64,000 nucleotides of DNA from contig JALQPE010000529.1 of assembly GCA_030407315.1 (NCBI GenBank), positions 1-64,000 on the forward strand, read 5' to 3'. This stretch comes from Asparagopsis taxiformis. Lineage: Eukaryota > Rhodophyta > Florideophyceae > Bonnemaisoniales > Bonnemaisoniaceae. A program made the translations under genes and the position numbers. The notes beneath the pieces are model-generated. The model worked only from the letters and a program-made list of their open reading frames with translations, did not search any database and was not told the DNA's origin. Shown one piece after another: positions 41,767 to 52,324 of the stretch; position 1 is the stretch's first letter, and each line of letters opens with the position of its first letter.

Positions 41767-44108
41767 GAAGCTCGTTCGTCATCGTGACTCGTTTCCACCT
41801 CGAGTGGTGTTTCGTCAGCGGAGGTCGTCACGTAGACTCCGCTGCGGCCATTACGCTGGCCATTTCGTTCGTTCGCCCACGGGCGGGGGTCACGTCGGTC
41901 ATTACGAAAGTCGCCGCGGCGCCTGTCGAAGGGCCTTCCCCCGTCACGATTGGGGTTTCGGAGTATCGTAGGCGGCGTGCCGTACCTCCGCGGGGTCACG
42001 TTCCCTCGCTCAGCAGGTCGTTCCTGGTTACGTTTGGCCATTCGTTGGCGGAAATACTCAGCCTGACGTGGGTTGCTCTTCACGTGGAAGAGGTAGTACT
42101 TGTACGCGAAAAAGATCCGTTGATCTGGCGTCAGACGCGGACACGTGAACGTCGAGTGGCCATCTTCGCGGCATGACCAACACGATAGCGTCCAGTAATC
42201 ATTCGGGATTACGGAATGCGCCAATTGCGTCTGCTCGCTCGTGAGCTTCGGCACGTCCTCGCATGGACGGTTCAATCGAGCTTCGAGCTCGTCCGGCTTT
42301 TCGTTTGCCGTTTTCGTATCGTTGGGCGGCGGCCCGTTCGTGAAGAGGATCGCCTCCAAGTTCTCGGCAACGTGAGCCGCAGCGAGCGACACGTCGTCAT
42401 CATCCCTCGTGGGGATGTTCGGGTTACCATCGTGGTAACTGGGCTCGCTAGCCCGTTCATTACGTAAGTACGCGGACTCATCGTAGTCCGCGAACTTCCT
42501 CGACTCGTGGTCGGAAATAGCCAACGTAGGCTTCACCGGAAACCGCACTTTCGGTTTCGCGGCTGACGCGACAGCTGCCGTACGTGCACGGAAGGTCGTT
42601 CCTTCGGCCGTCGCCAATCGTCTCACAACGGTGAGGTCGTTCCTCTCTCGTTCGGGGAGTGACCGGAGTCGTTCCGTCACGGCTGCCCGCGTCGAGGGCA
42701 GCAAACCACGTACGTAGTGGTGAACGAGGAGTCGATCCGTAAACACGTAGTTGCACGCCCGCGTGGCGGTGTCGAGTCTATCAGCGTACTGATTCTCGTC
42801 CTCGTTAGGACTCTGCGTGATCATCGTGACCTTTTCGTAGGCCTCCTGCAGCACGTCGTCTTGCAGGTATCGTTTGATCAACGCGTTGATCACGTGAGGC
42901 CACGAGAACCTCTTCGTCGGATCAGTCGTGATCACACCAGTCGTACACTGGGAATCGTAGAACCGTCGGGCGTCCCCTTCGAGGAAGAAGTGCAGCGCAC
43001 GTACTGCCACTCCCTCGCACACTCCGAGTGTGCTGAACCCATCACGTATTTGGGCGAGGAATCCGAGTAACGTAATCGGATTCCGGCCGGAGAACGGCTT
43101 TAACGTAGGGAAAAGTCCCTCCAGCTCACGTTTGAGCTTATGTACGCTTTGACTCTCGTTCACGTAGAGATGTTCACGTACATCGTTAAGTCGGTACATG
43201 CGGTACGACACCACGTTCGCAAATGCGTCGAGCATTGTCGTGTGCTCTGCCAACGCGTGGCAAACGGGTCCGAGGGCGTTCCCTGGTAAGCGTACCGCGT
43301 CGGCACGTTCGTTTTCGTGGACTCGCGTGTCCGTCGTGCCGAACGTTCCCAGCCACGGAATGTACGTCTCACGTGGCGGGGGAGCTCTCGTATCGACTTG
43401 CGCAGCTCGTGCTGCGTCCGCCGACCGCGCGTGGTCTGGCGTGTCGTTAAAACGTAATTGCCTTCGTGGCGTCTCGTTGGGGTTGGCGATGGCTCGTTGC
43501 ACTGTCGCCCCCCTTCCGTACGTGGTCGGGGTCGTCGGACCGGGTGTTGGTGGGTATCCTCCCGGAACGGCCGGGGAGGATTGCGAGTTATAGGCGCGCG
43601 AGCCTTCGTAATTCGGATCGCTTCCGCTCGGCGGAGCGGAACGTCCGGCGACGATTTCGTTGAATACTACGACAAACGAGTCGAGTCTTCCCTCCACGGC
43701 GGAGAGGCGGTTTCGTAAATCTTCGTTTTCCCGTTCGAGGGTCGCTGAGCGTTCACGTAACGCACGAGCTTCGCGCTCCGAGACTCCGAGTCTCTGCCTT
43801 ACGGCTTCGTCGACGGCCGCGTCGCTCGCCCTTTCGATGTGACCTCGAAGGTCTTCGTACACTACGCGTAGTGCCGTGGGAGTCACGTTCCCTTCGTTGA
43901 GCTGACCGCGCGTTGCGGGGTCCATGCTCACGGACTCAAACGGGCTTACCGTACGTGGTAGCTGGCCGATCGCCTCGATATCCGGCGGGATAGATCGATC
44001 AGTCGCGAAGATCGCTTCTGCTGACAAGGCCACGTCGGCTTCGGCGTCCGCTGACGTTGGCAACGGTTGCCTGGGCGACGCGCTGGAATTCGACACAGCG
44101 TAATTCAT
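41706..44108 (-). CDS. gag: Chromovirus 2 gag (800 aa)
   Basis: Starts at the ATG at 44106-44108; the frame is open upstream without another ATG. A coiled-coil segment (about 95-150) is followed by a Pro/Thr-rich linker and the capsid-like region (about 330-480, FLEGDARRFYDS, RLLVHHYVRGLLP). A CCHC knuckle (C-WS-C-REDG-H-STFT-C) lies at about 640-655, then an Arg/Asn/Gly-rich, RNA-binding-like tail. It is longer than the gag of chromovirus 1, mainly in its N-terminus and tail. Pol begins inside its last 20 codons in the -1 frame. Confidence 0.9.
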   Translation of the reverse strand: MNYAVSNSSASPRQPLPTSADAEADVALSAEAIFATDRSIPPDIEAIGQLPRTVSPFESVSMDPATRGQLNEGNVTPTALRVVYEDLRGHIERASDAAVDEAVRQRLGVSEREARALRERSATLERENEDLRNRLSAVEGRLDSFVVVFNEIVAGRSAPPSGSDPNYEGSRAYNSQSSPAVPGGYPPTPGPTTPTTYGRGATVQRAIANPNETPRRQLRFNDTPDHARSADAARAAQVDTRAPPPRETYIPWLGTFGTTDTRVHENERADAVRLPGNALGPVCHALAEHTTMLDAFANVVSYRMYRLNDVREHLYVNESQSVHKLKRELEGLFPTLKPFSGRNPITLLGFLAQIRDGFSTLGVCEGVAVRALHFFLEGDARRFYDSQCTTGVITTDPTKRFSWPHVINALIKRYLQDDVLQEAYEKVTMITQSPNEDENQYADRLDTATRACNYVFTDRLLVHHYVRGLLPSTRAAVTERLRSLPERERNDLTVVRRLATAEGTTFRARTAAVASAAKPKVRFPVKPTLAISDHESRKFADYDESAYLRNERASEPSYHDGNPNIPTRDDDDVSLAAAHVAENLEAILFTNGPPPNDTKTANEKPDELEARLNRPCEDVPKLTSEQTQLAHSVIPNDYWTLSCWSCREDGHSTFTCPRLTPDQRIFFAYKYYLFHVKSNPRQAEYFRQRMAKRNQERPAERGNVTPRRYGTPPTILRNPNRDGGRPFDRRRGDFRNDRRDPRPWANERNGQRNGRSGVYVTTSADETPLEVETSHDDERASWAHDDDVSNGPAPENDQAM

Positions 44109-44193
44109 AGACCGTCGTCTGTAGCGTAGCACGTAGCTTTTCGTTAACGTAAAAGAGCTCAACCTCGTTGGTTGTCGTTATGCTCGTAGCAAC

Positions 44194-44211
44194 TTCTAGG
44201 TCGAGAGACCA
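44194..44211 (-). promoter_or_regulatory. Primer-binding motif of chromovirus 2
   Basis: The same 18 bases as in chromovirus 1 (TGGTCTCTCGACCTAGAA on the - strand), one base inside the 5' LTR. Confidence 0.75.
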
Positions 44212-44212
44212 G

Positions 44213-44871
44213 TGTGGAACAACGTTAGTTCTAGATAGCTGGTACGAGCTACGGACACGCTGTCCTTACGAAACGAAACGAGCAGTCCACCCGCTGGTGT
44301 TTGACTGTATTGTTAGAACGGTAGAAGGTAGAGTGGTTAGCGAGTAGACACGAGCGTCACGACGCAACAATCCACGCGAGGATTACGTTAGCGAACGAGG
44401 TGGTACGTCACCGGAGGCGCTCTCAACCAAGCCCGGAGGCACTACACGCAATCAGCCTTACGTGCGGCGATGGGTAGGGAGTACGCAGCTCGACGGAGAC
44501 GAAGCCTCGCTAGGCAAAACGTAAACGTAAAACGTAGAAGTCAGTCGTAGACTAGAGCCGTTGCTCGATCGTTGTATTGTCCCCTTTCCCTCCCGGCACG
44601 ATGCCAATACCTATATGGCCACGATGGCATCGCTTTACAGTGTAAACACTGCTCGTAACGTCCCCGAATGGGAAAGGACCTTGTGGGTCACACGTAGGGA
44701 CCCGTTGGTCCGTTGGCCGTTGCCAATACGTTCGTTGCACACGTGTGCCGGTTGCGCGCGCGCATGCGCCAGCAATGTTCGTGCATTGCTGTCGCCGGTC
44801 GTATCCGCCGAAATTCGAATTCCGCGGAAAACGTAAATATTTGCGATTTCGGACTCGCCACGTATACTACA
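44213..44871 (-). repeat. Chromovirus 2, 5' LTR
   Basis: 659 bases; the copy that would promote - strand transcription. It is followed on the + strand by the GTTGA duplication and the resumed oxygenase-like frame. Confidence 0.95.
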
Positions 44872-44876
44872 GTTGA

Positions 44877-45723
44877 CTATGCCGAGAACGATGAGACGCA
44901 TATCGACCGGTTCAAGTTTGTGACGCGGCGAGCCCTGCTGGATGTGTGGTTGGGAATCCTTGTCCGGCTGATAGGGCTGGAGGAGTGCGGTTTACCGGGA
45001 GAAAAACTTGTCATGCCGGCATCTGGGGGACGGTTTTTGATAACGGGAAAGGGGTGTCCTCGGCAGGTCCCACACAATGATTTCCCTGTTCCTCCTCGCG
45101 ACCGCAAAGGTCAACTTCCGGGTTACTTTGTTATTGCCAACGGAGATGACCCATTCCCTATCTGGGTGTGTCCAGGGTCTCACAAGTACGTCTTTTCCAA
45201 AGCGCTGGAATTAGATATGTACGCCAAGACGATGAAGCTGAAGAAGGTAATCGTTCCGCCACGTTCAGTCTTCATCGGTCACGGCCATGTACAGCGCGCC
45301 GGGGCAGGGCATGTCGACAGAGTTGTGTCACACACGACAACGAGGTATCACACGTATTTCAGGAATGCGTCGTATCCGATTCCCGACAATGTTTCGTTTG
45401 GTTTCATCAGGCGGTTGGGATTCGAAGAAGAAGTAATCCCCAATGCTCCGCGCCGGTCTGCCAGGCAAAGTCAACCGGCACCCGTCAATGTTCGCCACAA
45501 GACAGTTGTTCCCATCCCGGTCAAGAAAGATCGTAGGCCGAAGACAGGGCAGCTCGGAATCATGCGGATGAAGACGACAGAAGCTCCCAAGAAGAGAACC
45601 CTCACAGCGGGTGAACAATTCATCTTGAGCTATTCAACTCCACAGTTGCCGATAACGCCTATTCTGCCGGGAGATCCTGAATATAGTGAGGACGAAGAGG
45701 AAGAACAATTTTCCGACGGCTAG
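44877..45723 (+). pseudogene. Oxygenase-like gene, piece 3 (residues 441-722)
   Basis: Carries the recognisable oxygenase core: H507-N-D509, CPGSH, the GHGHVQRAGAG segment and R597. A basic stretch (KKDRRPKTGQ) and a Glu/Asp tail end the protein. It joins piece 2 at the GTTGA target site with one base of a split codon. Confidence 0.85.
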
Positions 45724-46200
45724 ATAGCTTAACAACTACTACTTTGGTAAACAATTATCGAGAATATAATCATCTCCTTTATCACTTTCAATCTATGAAC
45801 CTAGTATAATGTACTTCCGTTCCATGCTTTCAAACTACATTGTCCATTCCCTCGTGGGTTGGAGCATGATTTCCGGGACGATTCCCTCACATCTCTAGAC
45901 TCGATGGTCTGTGCTAGAAATAGCAGAACAATTGGGTTTGTATGTGCTTCATCGCCTACTTGCTTCCGGTAATGGGTGGACGTGCACGATACACGATCAA
46001 CCTGAAATGGACGTCCGATGGATGTCCAGCTCAGATGCATTGCTGGCCAGACCAGAAATTCTACAATTTCAGGCACAAAAAAATATTGCAAAAAACATCG
46101 ATTTGGGCGGTCGATTGTGCCGTACGGCACACCCCCATCTCAAAAACATGTTCACATGTGCATGTTTTTGAGAATAGCCCAAATTTTAATTCTAATCAAG
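45724..46200. other. Spacer with a partial R/PAL repeat
   Basis: No gene. From about 45990 it carries the tail of an R unit (GGACGTCCGATGGATGTCC, the 16-bp palindrome at 46116 and the CATGTTTTTGAG hairpin), leading directly into the full R unit. Confidence 0.6.
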
Positions 46201-46702
46201 GTGTCTAATTTGGCCACAACGGCTCCAGGAACCGGCCGCCGCCCCGAGTGGGGGCCATCACTGGCTTCTGTAAGCACCAACTGTAAGCCAAAATCGCGTC
46301 TTACGAGGGTTCGATTCCAGGCTTTAAGCCTAAGTTGTGCTAGGGTGACATCTTTTTCCCTGTTTCATCATGGTCCCGCCTTATTCCTTCACGACAAACA
46401 CTACTCACCCATCACGTTACTCATATTCCGTGCACTTTGTATTAGTAGTGAACCTGCCTGCTTAGTTTGTGCAATGCGTCGATGTAGGCAGCACACGACT
46501 AACCTGAAATGGACGTCCGGTGGATGTCCAGCTCGATTGCATTGCTGGCCAGCCCAGAAATTCTAAAATTTCGGGCACAAAAAAATTGTAAAAAATCAAC
46601 GATTTGGGCTGGTCGATTGTGCCGTACGGCACACCCCCATCTCAAAAACATGTTCACATGTGCATGTTTTTGAGAATAGCCCAAATTTTAATTGAAATCA
46701 GG
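46201..46702 (+). repeat. Full R repeat unit next to the duplication joint
   Basis: Direct copy of 20191-20698. It contains an exact pol III B-box match GGTTCGATTCC near 46309 and a weak A-box-like TGGCCACAACGG near 46211. The spacing is too long and no tRNA fold was found. The start of the second 46.7-kb unit at 46701 coincides with its end. Confidence 0.8.
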
Positions 46703-46990
46703 GTGTCTTAATTTGGCCACAACGGCCCCAGGCACCGGCCGCCGCCCCGAGTGGGGGCTATCACTGGCGTCTGTAAGCACTAACTGTAAGGCTAAATGGC
46801 GTCTGACGAGGGGTCGATTTCAGGCTCAATACGCCAGGGACAGGTCTTGGTCCTTGTTTCATCATGGTCCCGCCGCACTCTCTCACGACCAACCTGGAAT
46901 GGACGTCCGGTGGATGTCCAGCTCGATTGCATTGCTGGACAGGCCAGAAACTCTAAAATTTCCGAAAAATCAATTTGGTGGCCCAGCATC
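46703..46990 (+). repeat. Partial R repeat (second copy of 1-290)
   Basis: Repeats the R-unit head in tandem with the full unit before it, then diverges after about 46965. It shows what probably lies left of the window's first base. Confidence 0.7.
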
Positions 46991-47339
46991 TCCTGTGCCG
47001 AAAATTCCCGCAGTCACTTCTGATATACTATATCGTAGTAGTAGTAGTCTAGACGTGTTTCGCACTTGTGCGCATCAGGGAAGGCTGCACGGAAGGTTGA
47101 GACTACGCTACTTGTGTACCGCGTCGTCTGAAATAGCGAGTAGTGTTTGTTGTATAGTTGTGGAGTATGCGTCTAGTGGTTTGTAAAGCTTGCAGAACGG
47201 GATAGGGATGTGGGTGGCTCCATTTTATGAATACATGAATACAAATATTCAGGGTTGACGAAGCGGAAAGGCATACGCTCATACATGTATGAGTTTGCAT
47301 AGTGGAGAAAATATTTACATCGAAATTTACATGGAAGAG

Positions 47340-48260
47340 ATGGAGGTTTTAAGGATGAGGTATGAGAGGAAGAAAATTCTTCTGTGGTATGAGGATGTGT
47401 TCTGTGGAGGGATGCAATCTTGGGATGGTACAGGGGGAGGTGGAAATGTACGGAGTGCGGGTTTAGATTGGAGTGTGATTCGGAGAGGAGTGCCGACAAG
47501 CATATTATGGGGATTGGGGAGACGCTGCGGGGTGTTGGGGTAGTGAGGGCGGAGGAGGGTGCGGTTGAAGGCGCCGAGAGGAGGGGGTTTTAGGAAAGTG
47601 AGGAGAAAGAGGTGGAGGGGGTGGCGTCTGTTCTGGCTGTGGTGAGTGGGGATGTGATGGAGAAGAAGGGGGTTATTGTATTTGGGGAGGGAGGGGAGTG
47701 GGAGGAAGGGTGCGAAGTGGGGGGTTGATATGTGTTTCAGAGCGGGGAGGTTTCTGGGGAGACGGCGGGGGTGTCACCCCGCAGTGCGGGAGCGTGGGCC
47801 GGTGGTGGTGGTGTATACGGTATCGAAGATGCGGATGGCGTGGGGGCATGGAGCAGCTGAGGGAGGGAGGGGTGGAGCAGGTCGGGTACGGGATGGGGAG
47901 TGAGAGGTTTTGGAAGAGTAAGCTGCAGGGGAAGTTTGTGTAGAGGGCGAAGGAGAGGGGTTGAGGGTAGAGGAGAGAGGGTATTGAAGAACAATACGTA
48001 GCAAAGGTGTTGGGGGAGAGCATGGTCGAGGAGATAGGGGGTGTTTTTCCCTATTCTGAGGTAGTATGAGGACTGGTTATACGAAATCTGTACGGTAGAG
48101 CAGAAAAGTAGGTATGGAATGGAGGTGTGCACCGTGGAAGCGGGGATAGGTAGCTGAAAATGCGTTCTAGAGTGGTATTGGGGGTGTTTGAGGTACAGTA
48201 CGGGGGAGGTGAGCACCAACTGGAAGGGGGTGTGAGCGAGAGGATGAAAAAATTAAAGAC
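47340..48260. repeat. Purine-rich tract, second copy
   Basis: Copy of 641-1560 with several one-base run-length differences. No gene called. Confidence 0.6.
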
Positions 48261-48605
48261 AAAATTGGAGTCGACCGACAAGGAAAAATAGAGTGGTCGC
48301 CGTGATGGATGCGAACATCCATGCCGAGCACGGCGGCAGAAATTTCTGGGCTCGAAATTTTTGAATTTCTGAACCGGCGCCCGTCCTAGGTGGACATAGA
48401 CATGGCGGAAGTCCATCCCGAGGGGGACATCCGTGGTACTAGAAACAATGAATGTCGTCCTAGTAATACTAGACGTACTAGACCACATGGACGTCCGGTT
48501 CTAGGCGGACATCCAAAAATACTGGAGAACCTGGACGTCCGCCTAGTAATACTAGGTGTACTAGAGGTTGTGGACGTCCGCGTCCATTTCCGAGAACACA
48601 GACGA

Positions 48606-50861
48606 TACAACGGCTAGACATTCACGCTCCGTAGGGGAGTATCCTCTTTCAGGTTTAGTTAAGGTTCGCGACCAATAGCCAATTGGCTTGACATCATTCT
48701 CTTCAAGGGGAAGTTCCTCTTGCTGCTGGAGCAGTGCACAACCTATCTGATAGGCGGAAGCATCCGTATCGACGGTGTATGGTTTACCTAACTTAGGCAG
48801 AGCCAGTATCGGCGGCTTGGTCATGACCTCTTTGAGCGCGTCGAACGCGAGTTGTTGTTCCTCGGTCGGAGGGTCTTTCCCGAATTTAGGGAGGCTGTCT
48901 TTGGTCAGCATCTCGTTCAAGGGGTGCGCAATTGCGGCATACCCTTTGATGAATCGTCGAAAGACGCCACAGCTTCCGAGGAAGGATCGCATTTGCGAAC
49001 GCGTTTGCGGAAAAATCGCGTCAGCGATAGCAGAAGTGGCGTTCTGTGCAACAGCTAGCTTTCCAGGCATCACAACATGTCCCAGGTAGTCAACCTTCTT
49101 TTCGAAGAAATGACACTTTGTCAACTTCAGGGTGACCCCTGCTTCCCGTAGGAGGGAGAGTACTTGGTCCACATGGTGGAGATGTTCGGCCTCGTCCCGA
49201 GAGAATACGATCACATCGTCTAAGTAAACCAGACAGGTCTGCCAGCGCACGCTGCTAAGAATAATATCGATGGCACGTTGAAACGTAGCCGGTGCGTTCT
49301 TTAAGCCAAAAGGCAATCGTTTAAAACGATATGTCCCCAAATGGGAAGTGAATGCCGTCTTGTCACGGTCGTCCTGTGCAACAGGGATCTGCCAGTAACC
49401 AGAGTTACAATCCAAGGTGGTGAATACCTGAGCATCTCCGAGGGAGTCAATACAATCATCCATTCGTGGAAGAGGGTACACATCATTGACAGTGATGTCG
49501 TTCAGACCCCTATAGTCGACGCAAAAGCGTAGCTTGCCATCCTTTTTCGGGACAAGCACAACTGGGCTAGCCCATTCGGAGGTCGATGGTTCGATCACTC
49601 CTTCTTCCAGCATGCTGGTTATTTCCTTACGGGCAATCTCTCGACGAGCGGGTCCCATCCGGTAGGGTTGTTTCCGTCGGGGCTTACTTCCTTCGATGAT
49701 ATCGATTCGGTGTTCCGTAGCGCGGATATCTCCGAGGGATCCGTCCCACATAGACTCGTGTCGAGATAGCATGTTAAGGATGCGTTCCCTTAGCGGGATT
49801 TGACCAAGGTGGTCTAGAGAGACTTCTTGTTTCCAACTTGATGGTTGTGTGGCCTCGGCCTCTTGCTCCTGATGGAGGGTAGTCACCATTGTGGAGGCCT
49901 CTTGGGAGGAAGGGTTAGAACGGCGGAGAGCCATGGGACGCATTGGCCGTTCGGGTGCCCGAAGGGCATAGCCTATAACTGTTCCCTTTGGGAGGTACTT
50001 GTCGGATGTACCGAAGTTAGTTAGAATTGTTAGGAATTCCTGTCGCGGTATGACTTCCGCAACCCCATTCGGGATAGAGACACGATGTCGGTGAAGGATC
50101 CGATCTCTCGGAGAGAGTATACTCAAGCCGCCACCGGCACAGACAACAGTAGTTGTTACTTGACTCCGTGGAGGAATGGTCACATTTTGTGATAGTCTTA
50201 TGCCATGAGGCTGACGGTCTACGTTGATCCCTTCGGAGGGCCTCGAGGTGTCCACATAACAGGAAAGGGCAGAGGCCGATTTACGCACAGGAGACATCAC
50301 TAGGATAGCTATCGACCCGCCGTCGTGAATATCGATCCGTTGGGCCCGGCACCTAATTGCGTCTACGTGGGTGTTCATTGCCCCAGTTCCCAGGATAAGG
50401 GGTACGGCCAACTTAGGCGCGACGAAGAATTCTTCCTCAAAGGATTTTTGGCCTAACTGTAGAGTCTGTTTAACTTTGCCAGTTATCCGAAGAGGATTGC
50501 CGTTAGCATCGGCCAGTTGTGGAACTTTGTCCGTGGGGACTTGGAATTGTTCCCAATTGTGGGGTAAGCTCCTTTCGTGGATGACCGATGGTCCGGACCC
50601 GGTGTCCATTACCATACGCATAGGCGTGAGGACTGACGGATCGAGTCCGATGGAACCCATTACTACGTAATGGGCGGCCTTAAGCAGGCATGAGGCTTTC
50701 GGCCTTGGTGTTCGAGTCCCTGTGGGGGAACCCGAGTGGGTTGGTGTCTGGAAAGGCAGATGTTCCCCAGGGGGATGGTTTACCTTTACCTGCGGAGGTG
50801 GTTGTGGTGAGATGTCCACTGAATAGCGTAATCGCTCCACCTCCTGACGGGAGTGCGACAC
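48606..50861 (-). pseudogene. Ty3/gypsy pol fragment (protease-RT), second copy
   Basis: Over 700 codons open: protease (DTGSGPSV), reverse transcriptase with YLDD, and the start of RNase H (DTDASAYQIG to ERECLAV). It is then truncated at the left inverted terminus. Integrase and chromodomain are missing, so it cannot support its own transposition, although RT-level enzyme residues are preserved. It is a close relative of chromovirus 1. Confidence 0.88.
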
Positions 50862-50875
50862 CTCACTCCCCGTCG

Positions 50876-51860
50876 CTAGTTTTCCGACGACATATCGGAG
50901 TCGTCGGTGGTGTCTAAGGCGTCGGCGACATCTTGAGCCGTTACGGTAGATCCGTTACATTCTAAAATGTCTTGCCTTACTGGGCCCCTATTGGGATGAA
51001 TTTCGTCATCGGCGAACGCAACCATGCGTGTAGAAGGATTTGGCCGTTGTAGAACGGTTTTAGGGTAATCCCTTTTTCGGTTGAACCGATTGGACTGGCG
51101 CTGTTGGCGGCGCATAACCTGTTCCGGTTCTTGCTGGTAAGCGTAGTTCGCAAAGGCGAAGTAAGTTCCCACTGAGGGTGGTAGGTAAGGGCAAGTGTAT
51201 AACACGTGCCCCGGTTGGCGACAGCCAGAGCATCTCCAAGTAACTGCCCCTTCAGGGATCATAGTCCCAGCAAGCTTGAGATGTTCTCCTGTTAGGGTAG
51301 GAGCCTGCATTGGAGCGCCCATTGGGTTCCCGGTAGGGGAAGGTAAGGTCGGCGGCGGGGTCCGCGGTGTCACGGCCGGTTCTCCGGGTACGGTACCGAG
51401 CTACGCTTTGCGTTTACGATCCGCGATTTCCCGAGTAGGGTAGGCCTTAGGTTTCGCGGGTAGCGATGCTCGTAAAGAGTCCCCGAGTCCTTTAGCAAGG
51501 TTACGGACAGCAAGGAAATCTTCTCCGCCACTGCGGCCTATAGTCACCTTGACGGTGTGTTTAACCTCTGGGCGTAGGCCCTTGAGGTAGTAGTTGACCA
51601 AGTCTCTTTCCGAGAAGACGTTCGCACACAAGAGAGCAGCGTCCTGCAGTCTGTCTGCGTATGCAGCTTCATCTTCATCCGGCCCTTGCCGTATACGCGT
51701 TACTGCGTCATAAGCGTCCGCTAGGACGTTGTCCGTCGCGTAGCGAGCCAGAAGGGCGTTGACGGCTTGAGGCCAAGTGATCTGCTGGTGCAGATGGTTG
51801 AGAAGCGTGCGCTTTCGCGCCTCAGCGGCGATAAACCGTTGAGGTTCTCCTTCCAGGAAA
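50876..51860 (-). pseudogene. Ty3/gypsy gag fragment, second copy
   Basis: Same truncated gag as 4187-5170. The capsid-like part is open up to an in-frame TAG at 51401-51403, after which the CCHC knuckle part follows. The N-terminal third is lost at the right inverted terminus. Confidence 0.8.
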
Positions 51861-52204
51861 TCGTCTGTGTTTTCGGAAGTGGACGCGGACGTCCAGTCTC
51901 TCTAGTACGGGTCCTAGTCGGCCCCGAGATTTACTAGAACAAATGAATGTCCGCGTCCAAAAAAAAATAAAAATTTTTTGGATGCGGACGTCCACTTTCT
52001 CTAGTACGTTTGGCGGAATACTAGGACCCGACATCCACTTTCTCTAGTACATATGGCAGATTACTAGGACCCGACATCCAGTATACAATATATCAGCGAA
52101 AACCGGGAGGGAATAAATTACAGCGGATGGTAAATTCAGGGCCCATATCGGACCGTATTTTATTCTGTCATTTACGAAACTGCTGGTATAAAATACGTCT
52201 CTCT

Positions 52205-52324
52205 AGAATAGGAAATACATATCTGGTCAGAATAGGAAATAAATACCCGGTTAGAATAGGAAATACGTATCGAGCCAGAATACGGAATACGTATCCAACC
52301 AGAATACAAAATACCTGTCAGCAT
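52205..52324 (+). repeat. Five 24-bp direct repeats, second copy
   Basis: Identical array to 5516-5635. Confidence 0.75.

Larger units (their letters stand above)
34151..44871 (-). mobile_element. Complete Ty3/gypsy chromovirus 2 (10721 bp)
   Basis: A second complete - strand element with 659-bp TG...CA LTRs that differ at one position by eye (34159 against 44221). It has the primer motif, gag, pol with chromodomain, a purine tract, and the 5-bp duplication GTTGA (34146-34150 and 44872-44876). It is CpG-rich and distinct in sequence from chromovirus 1, although the LTR length is the same. It is probably the more recent of the two insertions. Confidence 0.97.
22827..45723 (+). pseudogene. 2OG/Fe(II) oxygenase-like gene split by two retrotransposons
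   Basis: Three pieces (22827-23393, 33396-34150, 44877-45723) form one continuous 722-codon frame when the two LTR elements and one copy of each 5-bp target duplication are left out. Residues 1-70 are basic and nuclear-signal-like, and 70-170 are acidic/disordered. From about 200 the protein is globular, ending in a double-stranded beta-helix oxygenase-like domain: HND (H507, D509) as proximal iron ligands, CPGSH, then GHGHVQRAGAG and R597 in TRYHTYF as the likely 2-oxoglutarate anchor. The usual distal His of the HxG position is Arg581; H576, H578 or H586 could substitute, or the enzyme may be inactive. The last ~120 residues are basic with an acidic tail. Such oxygenases can hydroxylate nucleic-acid bases or protein; the substrate here is unknown. 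Confidence 0.8.
48571..51895 (-). mobile_element. Retroelement fragment with 35-bp inverted ends, second copy
   Basis: The inverted termini 48571-48605 and 51861-51895 match at 33 of 35 positions. Outward of them, GTACTAGAG is also inverted. Content is as in 1879-5207, with the pol fragment in one open frame. Confidence 0.65.
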
